Shown here: piece by piece, positions 1 through 3,277 of the stretch
How the letters are laid out: every line of letters begins with the position of its first letter
Numbering within the stretch: position 1 is the first letter of the stretch
Assembly: GCA_963643205.1 (NCBI GenBank)
Contig: CAVIJJ010000058.1
Coordinates: 1 to 5,138 of the forward strand
From: Phil1 sp963643205
Lineage (GTDB): Bacteria; Bacillota; Clostridia; Christensenellales; CAG-138
Length of the DNA stretch: 5,138 bases
Direction of reading: 5' to 3'
Translations under genes and position numbers: made by a program
The notes under the pieces: generated by a model
What the model saw: the letters and a program-made list of their open reading frames with translations, nothing else
Database searches by the model: none
Told to the model about the DNA's origin: nothing

Positions 1-81
1 TTGCAGTTGGTCAAACATCCCTATCACCGCCGCAAGCTTGATTATCAGCTCTTTGAGGCTCTTGTTTACATAAGCCGGCAT
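1..81 (-). CDS. 5' part of an unrecognised small phage protein, cut by the window edge
   Basis: Reading leftward from an ATG at 81, the frame stays open for 27 codons to base 1, so only the N-terminus is visible (begins MPAYVNKSLKELIIKLAAVI). A GGAGGCG ribosome site at 89-95 lies about seven bases upstream, and the start is only 22 bases after the stop of the VRR-NUC gene, as expected for the next gene of the same operon. The visible part is a probable amphipathic helix with Leu/Ile spacing. I do not recognise the family. Being placed after a VRR-NUC nuclease suggests a phage early or packaging-side gene, but that is context only. The start is well supported; the function is unknown. Confidence 0.6.
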   Translation of the reverse strand, partial: MPAYVNKSLKELIIKLAAVIGMFDQLQ

Positions 82-103
82 ATTTAGTCGCCTCCGCTTT
101 TCG

Positions 104-490
104 CTATATTTTCTCCATCAAGTATTCACTTATTGTTTCCATGGCCTCGGCGGCACCTCTGCAAACGGTTGCTTTATATCCCTGATTGTTTAACGCATTT
201 ATCCAGCTTTTTTGATAATCGCTAACCGTGCCGCCCTTCTGTCTTTTCAATTCCACGTAAAGGCCGTGATAGCCGCCGCGCGGTACAGGAAGGCACATGT
301 CAGGCACTCCCGCCTTTACGCCCTGAGCCTTCAAGGCTATGGCCGTTTTAATGGCCCTTTTGCCGCCATTCGGGATCGCGTAAAGCAATCGCAATTCCGG
401 ATAAGTCGCGCTCGCAAGTTCGGCCCACTTAAAAACCATACGCTGTTCCACATCCTCCAGCGGTACCGTCGGTGTATAGGTTCGATTCAT
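104..490 (-). CDS. VRR-NUC domain nuclease (phage PD-(D/E)XK type)
   Basis: This 128-aa protein fits a stand-alone VRR-NUC domain of the PD-(D/E)XK nuclease superfamily, common in phage replication modules and thought to cut branched or recombining DNA. The expected motif residues are present: E15-Q16 in the first helix, an AIPNGG turn at 38-43, GVPD with D64, the ELK motif E80-L81-K82, and Q93 in the following helix. The start at 490 (MNRTYTPT) is chosen over an upstream in-frame ATG at 544, because GGGAGGTGAT sits about eight bases before it and the upstream extension lies inside the preceding gene. Its ATG comes one base after the TAA of the replisome-organiser-like gene, so the two are probably translationally coupled. 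In related phages this nuclease often lies beside a replication initiator and a helicase. Family assignment is firm; the natural substrate is unknown. Confidence 0.92.
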   Translation of the reverse strand: MNRTYTPTVPLEDVEQRMVFKWAELASATYPELRLLYAIPNGGKRAIKTAIALKAQGVKAGVPDMCLPVPRGGYHGLYVELKRQKGGTVSDYQKSWINALNNQGYKATVCRGAAEAMETISEYLMEKI

Positions 491-491
491 T

Positions 492-1124
492 TTAATCACC
501 TCCCAGCAGGTCGTTGCCAATATTGTTAAGCTCGCCTTCGCCATATTGCCGGCCCCTGCTTAGATCGCGCTGACGGTTCGGTCGGGCTGCCGCCGGCCGT
601 CGGTATTCTTCGCGCTTTTCCCACGTCCGCACAGCAGCTCTCCAGTCCTTCATAGGCGCGTTCCCCACTTTCCAACCCTTCGCTGCGTAAAAATCAACGA
701 ACGCTTGCGCATCCACGCTATTTCCCCGCTGGCTGCAATATTCCCGCACCTCGTCGGCCGTAGGCTTAACAAATCGCTTTTCAGGTGCGCCCCCCTTAGG
801 GGGGATATCCCCTTTAGGGGATAGGGGGATAACATTATTTTCCTTGTCTTTGTCTTTTAGGGTTTCTTTGGGTTTATTTGGGTTATTTTGGGTTTTGGGC
901 CTTCCGCCTTTTTCACCGTTCGTCTTGTTTTTTTCGGCTTCTGCCCTCGTTCGGTCAATATTCAATTTCGCTGTGGGCCATAGTATCCGCTCGCCCCCGC
1001 GGAGGTCAGGCAGCTCCCCTGTGCTTGCGTATCTGAGCATAGCTACAAACAAACGTCCCTTTTCCGCGTCTCCGAGCATCTCTATGGCTTCCTCGAAATC
1101 TGTATAAACCTTAAGATACTTCAT
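492..1124 (-). CDS. Phage replisome-organiser-like protein (two domains with origin-like linker DNA)
   Basis: A 210-aa protein with three parts. Residues 1-75 form a conserved N-terminal domain (MKYLKVYTDFEEAIEMLGDA, then ERILWP and a basic NGEKGGRPK end) that resembles DUF6291-type phage proteins. Residues 76-115 are a low-complexity, Asn/Lys/Pro-rich linker. Residues 118-170 are a compact helical domain (KPTADEVREYC, DFYAAKGWKVG, MKDWRAAVRTWEK) seen in clostridial phage replication proteins. The likely role is origin recognition or helicase loading in phage DNA replication, inferred from family resemblance and the nuclease neighbour. The start at 1124 is preferred to ATGs at 1151 and farther upstream: it has AGGAGAT nine to ten bases upstream and begins exactly at the conserved domain. 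The linker DNA contains palindromes and phased repeats listed separately. Domain naming is from memory. Confidence 0.82.
   Translation of the reverse strand: MKYLKVYTDFEEAIEMLGDAEKGRLFVAMLRYASTGELPDLRGGERILWPTAKLNIDRTRAEAEKNKTNGEKGGRPKTQNNPNKPKETLKDKDKENNVIPLSPKGDIPPKGGAPEKRFVKPTADEVREYCSQRGNSVDAQAFVDFYAAKGWKVGNAPMKDWRAAVRTWEKREEYRRPAAARPNRQRDLSRGRQYGEGELNNIGNDLLGGD
790..831. repeat. GC-rich palindrome cluster inside the replication gene
   Basis: Two adjacent perfect inverted repeats: CCCCCCT-T-AGGGGGG at 790-804 and TATCCCCT-TT-AGGGGATA at 806-823. A third AGGGGGATA half follows at 823-831. The AGGGG(GG)ATA unit thus occurs three times, starting at 798, 816 and 823. The stretch encodes linker residues about 99-112 of the replisome-organiser-like protein. 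Its position between two folded domains suits an initiator-binding or hairpin element of an embedded origin. Function is inferred; the symmetry is directly seen. Confidence 0.75.
860..899 (+). repeat. 10-bp-phased GGGTTT(N)TTT repeats, possible origin iterons
   Basis: GGG tracts start at 860, 870, 880 and 890, exactly one helical turn apart, with a fifth at 897. The units are GGGTTTCTTT, GGGTTTATTT, GGGTTATTTT and GGGTTTT. Since 10 is not a multiple of three, the units fall in all three codon phases of the overlapping gene and cannot arise from an amino-acid repeat. They lie in the linker (residues 76-89). An AT-rich stretch (829-842) separates them from the palindromes to the left. This is the classic look of iterons beside an unwinding region, but binding is not shown. 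Confidence 0.7.
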
Positions 1125-1343
1125 TGTCTTATCTCCTATATAGGGCGGCATCACAGCTCCGCCCCGGCGCTGTTTTATTCTAAGCGGCAAGACCATAATC
1201 TTAATTTTGATTATATTTGCTAACGTGCCGCCGCCTAAAATCTTTTGTATTATGCCGTTTCGGGCTGTTGCATCATGCAATAAGATGTGCTATATTATCC
1301 GTAACGGCTCCGGCCGGTGTTTTATCTCTTTGCTCACCGTTGT
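1125..1343. other. 219-base intergenic stretch of the early operon with symmetric sites
   Basis: No credible gene was found here on either strand. A GTG-initiated 15-codon frame just after 1344 is too short to call. The stretch has a perfect 13-bp palindrome TTGCAT-C-ATGCAA at 1268-1280. It also has an inverted repeat ATAATC-N8-GATTAT at 1195-1214 overlapping a leftward TATAAT, and a GGGCGG/CCGCCC pair (1143-1148 and 1159-1164) that could form a hairpin just before the ribosome site of the replisome-organiser-like gene. It probably holds regulation for the replication module. Confidence 0.5.
1210..1238 (-). promoter_or_regulatory. Possible internal leftward promoter for the replication module
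   Basis: On the minus strand a perfect TATAAT (1215-1210) lies 17 bases after TTAGGC (1238-1233), a poor -35 box. A perfect 6-bp inverted repeat with an 8-base spacer (1195-1214) covers the -10 box and start region, so a regulator could sit there. Start would be near 1203, leaving about 80 bases of leader before the ATG at 1124. The weak -35 makes this tentative. Confidence 0.3.
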
Positions 1344-1484
1344 TTAACTCCCACGGTGGGCCTTTTTTATGGCCCTTTTCTTGTCCTTTGCCACCTCTGC
1401 CCGGCAGATCGTGAACGCTATTGCTATCATGGCCGCGCAGCCTACTCCGTAATAGATCCAAAATGCTATATGCCAAATGTTCAT
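1344..1484 (-). CDS. Small single-pass membrane protein, 46 aa
   Basis: A 46-aa frame (MNIWHIAFWIYYGVGCAAMI at the N-terminus) with one hydrophobic segment at residues 5-26, followed by a strongly basic tail (about residues 28-44). By the positive-inside rule the tail would face the cytoplasm. Its ATG overlaps the stop of the preceding 52-aa gene (ATGA), and GGAGGAG lies about ten bases upstream, so it is translationally coupled. An alternative TTG-started 67-aa frame over the same bases has no ribosome site and is dismissed. I do not recognise a family. Small membrane proteins in phage early operons include superinfection-exclusion and anti-host factors, but nothing here shows which, if any, applies. 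Confidence 0.72.
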   Translation of the reverse strand: MNIWHIAFWIYYGVGCAAMIAIAFTICRAEVAKDKKRAIKKAHRGS

Positions 1485-1639
1485 TTTCTTTTTCTCCTCC
1501 ATTGCTCTATATGGTCTGATACCGCTATGCTCGCTTCAATCAACCCGCGTATTCTCAGTTGCCGCCTTTCTTTGGCCTTCCGTGCCTTCTCGGCCGCGAC
1601 CTTTGCCATAAATTCCGGCTTACTAAGAACCTTCGCCAT
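1481..1639 (-). CDS. Small basic protein, 52 aa, unknown function
   Basis: A 52-aa frame rich in Lys, Arg, Ala and Glu (begins MAKVLSKPEFMAKVAAEKAR). Residues 11-50 are predicted to be largely helical, possibly coiled. Its ribosome site GGAGG (1646-1650) is formed by the last codons and stop of the upstream HTH gene, only three bases separate that stop from this ATG, and its own end overlaps the next start. The spacing, ribosome site and lack of any competing frame make it a real gene despite its size. The charge pattern would suit a nucleic-acid or protein-binding accessory protein. No family recognised. Confidence 0.75.
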   Translation of the reverse strand: MAKVLSKPEFMAKVAAEKARKAKERRQLRIRGLIEASIAVSDHIEQWRRKRK

Positions 1640-1642
1640 AGG

Positions 1643-1942
1643 TTACCTCCGTATAATTGCGAATTCCGGGTATTTCTGCTTGCGCGTTATGCCGGCGCTG
1701 GTCATCTGAGCCATACTCCGGACCATTACCAGCGGTTGCCCTTCGATGGTTCCTATGAGCCGGCCATCATCCAGCATCCGCCGGATTGTTGACGTGCTTA
1801 CGTTTAACAGGTCTGCGGCTCGTGCTATGGAAACAAACTCGCCATGTGCTCGAACCATCCGATCTTCCATCGCTTCTACCGAGTTTATACGCTCGTCTAC
1901 TGCCTGTTGAATCATTTCTCGCAGTAATTTTTCTATTTCCAT
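1643..1942 (-). CDS. HTH protein of excisionase/MerR-like type, 99 aa
   Basis: The 99-aa product has a helical N-terminus (1-33, possibly a dimerisation helix) and then a winged-HTH-like segment at 36-66: FVSIARAADLLNVSTSTIRR followed by MLDDGRL. This is the pattern of helix-turn-helix domains of the excisionase / HTH_17 kind, which bind DNA as architectural factors or regulators. The start at 1942 is chosen for its GGGAG ribosome site; an upstream in-frame ATG at 1987 has none as good. The gene overlaps the zinc-ribbon frame by 176 bases in another phase. It could be the element's directionality factor (excisionase), but in many phages that gene sits beside the integrase, so a plain early regulator is equally likely. 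Confidence 0.8.
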   Translation of the reverse strand: MEIEKLLREMIQQAVDERINSVEAMEDRMVRAHGEFVSIARAADLLNVSTSTIRRMLDDGRLIGTIEGQPLVMVRSMAQMTSAGITRKQKYPEFAIIRR

Positions 1943-2018
1943 GTGATTGCTCCCTTTCTCCGCAGTCGCATTGTTCGCCGCTGTCAAGATTTGCTCCGCA
2001 TTCCGGGCATTTCCACAT
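1767..2018 (-). CDS. Small zinc-ribbon protein, long C-terminal overlap
   Basis: The N-terminus reads MWKCPECGANLDSGEQCDCG, giving CPEC at residues 4-7 and CDC at 17-19: four cysteines spaced as a small zinc ribbon. GGGAG lies about ten bases before the ATG. Such proteins occur in clostridial phage early regions. The frame stays open to 83 aa, but everything past about residue 26 overlaps the HTH gene in another phase and is Ser/Arg-rich with no visible fold. The true protein may therefore have lost its natural stop, or the tail may simply be along for the ride. The ribosome site and first codons are duplicated at 2238-2265. The N-terminal domain is convincing; the length is not. Confidence 0.6.
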   Translation of the reverse strand: MWKCPECGANLDSGEQCDCGEREQSHGNRKITARNDSTGSRRAYKLGRSDGRSDGSSTWRVCFHSTSRRPVKRKHVNNPADAG

Positions 2019-2061
2019 TGTGCTTATGCTCCCTTCCTTTCCTCATCCGTCGCAAAAAGCG
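2010..2061. repeat. 52-bp direct repeat, copy 1
   Basis: These 52 bases are identical to 2238-2289, 228 bases away. They contain, on the minus strand, the end of an HTH-gene reading frame (FATDEERKGA then stop), the GGAAGGGAG ribosome site, and the first three codons of the zinc-ribbon gene. Copies diverge at 2062 versus 2290. Here the copy leads into the intact zinc-ribbon gene. The repeat may be a real duplication or an assembly overlap; see the gap entry. Confidence 0.95.
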
Positions 2062-2091
2062 GGTATTCCAACTTCGTGGTGGATAGGCGTC

Positions 2092-2227
2092 TCAGGACGC
2101 CCTCTCGCACCCGTTTTCTTTTGCTGTTTTCCCTGCTTTAAATGCTCGTACTCCAGCCGACACAAGTTCACGAATCATGTCAGATTGTGTACGGTTATAA
2201 AACATTTCTTTTTTAATGGAATTAAGC
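2092..2227 (-). pseudogene. C-terminal part of a ribbon-helix-helix-like regulator, cut by assembly gap
   Basis: From the gap edge, 44 codons run to a TGA at 2092. The segment KKEMFYNRTQSDMIRELVSA matches the second half of a ribbon-helix-helix fold (…R-T-x-S-x-M-I-R-E-L-V…), the Arc/CopG-type DNA-binding domain, followed by a basic tail. The strand residues and start would lie in the unsequenced gap, so this is a partial gene rather than proven decay. A start at the internal ATG of residue 8 lacks a ribosome site and would remove the binding strand. Just after the stop is a 6-bp hairpin (2086-2101) without a T run. It would be an additional small early regulator. Confidence 0.6.
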
Positions 2228-2237
2228 NNNNNNNNNN
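2228..2237. other. Assembly gap (10 N)
   Basis: Ten N join two contigs; ten is often a placeholder, so the true gap may be any length, or negative. The right contig begins at 2238 exactly with the 52-bp sequence that also occurs inside the left contig at 2010-2061. That is what a branch point in a de Bruijn-type assembly leaves behind. Gene order across 2062-2237 should not be trusted. Confidence 0.98.
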
Positions 2238-2289
2238 TTTCCACATTGTGCTTATGCTCCCTTCCTTTCCTCATCCGTCGCAAAAAGCG
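2238..2289. repeat. 52-bp direct repeat, copy 2, abutting the gap
   Basis: Perfect copy of 2010-2061. On the minus strand it holds the last codons of the 71-aa HTH gene, its stop at 2252, a ribosome site, and an ATG at 2246 followed by TGG AAA before the sequence runs into N. A second zinc-ribbon gene start is therefore present here but truncated to three codons by the gap. Confidence 0.95.
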
Positions 2290-2467
2290 TGTCTTTGTCA
2301 ATATCCGGGAAGAATCTGTTTTGTATAACGCAAACCTCGTCCCATTTGAAGCTCCGCTTGCCGTTGATTTTAAGGCACATTGACTTTGGCGTTATGCCGA
2401 GCGCGTCTGCAATGGCTTTTTGACGCATTCCCCTTTCTACAATTTTCCCCTTTAAGTAGCTGTACAT
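2252..2467 (-). CDS. Cro-like HTH regulator, first gene of the leftward operon
   Basis: A 71-aa protein that is almost entirely one helix-turn-helix domain. Residues 14-41 (MRQKAIADALGITPKSMCLK then INGKRSF) carry the turn and recognition helix, followed by the FFP and LFATDEE motifs typical of small clostridial phage HTH proteins. It is the first gene after the divergent promoter region and faces away from the repressor, the position of a Cro-type antagonist. The start at 2467 is chosen because GGAGG lies eight to nine bases upstream; an in-frame ATG at 2485 has no site and lies in the operator region. The promoter at 2518-2546 would give a short leader. A Cro role is inferred from position and size. 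Confidence 0.85.
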   Translation of the reverse strand: MYSYLKGKIVERGMRQKAIADALGITPKSMCLKINGKRSFKWDEVCVIQNRFFPDIDKDTLFATDEERKGA

Positions 2468-2483
2468 TCGGGTTCCTCCTTCC

Positions 2484-2501
2484 ATGGTAAAGTTCCACCA
2501 T
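2484..2501. promoter_or_regulatory. Dyad ATGGT-N8-ACCAT, candidate operator
   Basis: Perfect 5-bp arms 8 bases apart, in the leader of the Cro-like gene between its start site and ribosome site. A second short palindrome, ACCA-T-TGGT (2497-2505), shares its right arm. The ATGG/CCAT half-sites recur at 3070-3086 in the spacer of the leftward promoter beside the repressor's 3' end, which hints at a common regulator. Short arms mean chance is not excluded. Confidence 0.4.
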
Positions 2502-2502
2502 T

Positions 2503-2528
2503 GGTATTTATATTGTCATTATAATACC
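2503..2528. promoter_or_regulatory. Dyad GGTATT-N14-AATACC over the early promoter, candidate operator
   Basis: Perfect 6-bp arms that flank and overlap the -10 box (2518-2523) and start site of the leftward early promoter. A dimeric repressor bound here would block that promoter directly. It is the best-placed operator candidate for the 109-aa repressor or the Cro-like protein. A further 10-bp palindrome, AAGATATCTT at 2545-2554, touches the -35 box. Confidence 0.5.
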
Positions 2529-2546
2529 GTAGTCGGCATTTGTAAA
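2518..2546 (-). promoter_or_regulatory. Leftward early promoter
   Basis: On the minus strand, TTTACA (2546-2541) and a perfect TATAAT (2523-2518) are separated by exactly 17 bases. Transcription would start near 2511, about 45 bases before the Cro-like start codon. It is the likely main early (lytic) promoter for the whole leftward operon. Confidence 0.82.
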
Positions 2547-2589
2547 GATATCTTGTTTATTTTTTGTTCCATTGATGGGCTTTTTATCC

Positions 2590-2618
2590 TTGAATTGATG
2601 TGATAGGCGTTATATAAT
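2590..2618 (+). promoter_or_regulatory. Rightward promoter for the repressor
   Basis: TTGAAT (2590-2595) and a perfect TATAAT (2613-2618) are 17 bases apart. The start near 2625 leaves about 26 bases before the repressor ATG, enough for its GGGAGG ribosome site. Together with the leftward promoter 45 bases away it forms the divergent lysogeny switch. Confidence 0.8.
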
Positions 2619-2650
2619 GATTTTAAGATAATATAAAGGGAGGCGAGAAA

Positions 2651-2980
2651 ATGCCCACTAAATTCGAGAAGATGACCAGTTTACGAAAGGCCCTCGGCAT
2701 GGACCTCGAGCAGCTCGCGGCCGTTTCCGGGGTTCCATTGAGTACATTGCGCAAAATCAGCAGCGGGGCCACAACAAACCCGAATCTTGAAACAATGAAA
2801 GCGATTGCACGCGCCTTGGGCTGCTCGCTGGACGATTTGGCCGACACAGCCCCGGCGCAGATTGAAGCGGGTAAATTAGAAATTCTTAGTCTTTATGATT
2901 CTCTGGATGAGGAAGGGCGGGCCGCTCTTTCGTCCTATGCGCAATTTTTAGCAGCGCAGCATAACAAAGGAGAAGGTTGA
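2651..2980 (+). CDS. Phage repressor, Cro/CI-type HTH, no peptidase domain
   Basis: A 109-aa protein. Residues 7-66 form an XRE-type helix-turn-helix domain (LEQLAAVSGVPLSTLRKISS, then NLETMKAIARALGCSLDDLA). Residues 76-101 form a C-terminal helix (LEILSLYDSLDEEGRAALSS YAQFL), common in clostridial phage regulators and probably used for dimerisation. GGGAGG lies eight to nine bases before the ATG, and a strong promoter precedes it. It is divergent from the Cro-like gene, so it is most likely the lysogeny repressor. At this length it has no S24/LexA-like autocleavage domain, so SOS cleavage cannot be its induction route; an antirepressor, antisense control or a partner protein would be needed. 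Its 3' end is overlapped by an antisense ORF. Confidence 0.88.
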   Translation: MPTKFEKMTSLRKALGMDLEQLAAVSGVPLSTLRKISSGATTNPNLETMKAIARALGCSLDDLADTAPAQIEAGKLEILSLYDSLDEEGRAALSSYAQFLAAQHNKGEG

Positions 2981-3032
2981 TTCCTTCTGCATTTAGTGGC
3001 TCGATGGTGTGTGATAGATCGTTACGCGTCAT
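2886..3032 (-). CDS. 48-aa ORF antisense to the repressor 3' end, with its own promoter and ribosome site
   Basis: A leftward ATG at 3032 is preceded by AGGAGGAAG at about seven bases and by a near-consensus promoter, so initiation signals are unusually complete. The 48-aa product begins MTRNDLSHTIEPLNAEGINL; residues 13-28 read L-x-x-E-G-x-x-L-L-x-x-Y-A-x-L-L, resembling the repressor's own C-terminal helix (LDEEGRAALSSYAQFL). From about residue 22 on it lies antisense to the repressor gene, and the last 20 residues (ERPALPHPENHKD) look non-selected. It may be a small regulator whose end was replaced by repressor sequence, or the tail of a transcript whose main role is antisense. Family not recognised. 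Confidence 0.5.
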   Translation of the reverse strand: MTRNDLSHTIEPLNAEGINLLLCYAALLKIAHRTKERPALPHPENHKD

Positions 3033-3277
3033 AATACTTCCTCCTTAAATTTTAGTTTGTATTAAATCATATGGCTTTGAACCATAATGTCAACCGTAGG
3101 AATCGGGGCAGCGAAGAAGCAAGAGATGGAAACGCCGCCCCGGCGCGCCCTTACGCAGTTATAGCTTAATGTTTGAAGCGCGGAATTGATATAGTCAGAA
3201 TCGGAAATCTTCTTCAGAAATGGAATTTAGCCGTTAATATTTGGAAAAACCAAGGTCAAAAATGGAAGGAGTAAAAA
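2981..3277. other. 297-base stretch between repressor and membrane HTH gene
   Basis: On the plus strand no gene is seen. The left half holds the start, ribosome site and promoter of the antisense ORF (3032-3093). An AGAAGG-TTGATT-CCTTCT stem (2971-2988) covers the repressor stop but has no T run. The right half (3094-3260) contains a GC-rich block with GGCGCGCC (3142-3149) and a small TTGG-A5-CCAA hairpin (3241-3253) just before the ribosome site of the next gene. I found no convincing rightward promoter for that gene. Confidence 0.6.
3066..3093 (-). promoter_or_regulatory. Strong leftward promoter antisense to the repressor
   Basis: On the minus strand a perfect TTGACA (3093-3088) is followed after 16 bases by TATGAT (3071-3066), one base off consensus. 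Start would be near 3058, followed by the AGGAGG ribosome site and ATG of the 48-aa ORF. A dyad TATGG-N7-CCATA (3070-3086) fills the spacer and could be an operator. With no terminator seen on this strand before the early operon, its transcript would run antisense through the entire repressor gene. Confidence 0.7.

Noticed and set aside
212..529. Plus-strand 105-aa frame opposite the VRR-NUC gene
   Set aside because: Shadow of a clearly conserved nuclease; no ribosome site.
1358..1375. GGGCC/GGCCC hairpin with a T-rich loop
   Set aside because: Short stem with the T run in the loop, not after the stem, and inside the 46-aa gene; not a terminator.
1273..1476. Minus-strand 67-aa TTG-started frame
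   Set aside because: It overlaps the 46-aa membrane gene, which has the ATGA coupling and ribosome site; this frame has neither.
1317..1709. Plus-strand 130-aa open frame
   Set aside because: It lies antisense to three coupled leftward genes with good ribosome sites, has no site of its own, and has Cys/Leu/Phe-rich shadow composition.
1786..2328. Plus-strand 180-aa open frame
   Set aside because: It runs across the N gap, is antisense to the HTH and zinc-ribbon genes, and contains the 52-bp repeat twice; not a gene.
3142..3149. GGCGCGCC palindrome
   Set aside because: An isolated 8-bp GC palindrome without a partner site; chance or an ordinary restriction site.
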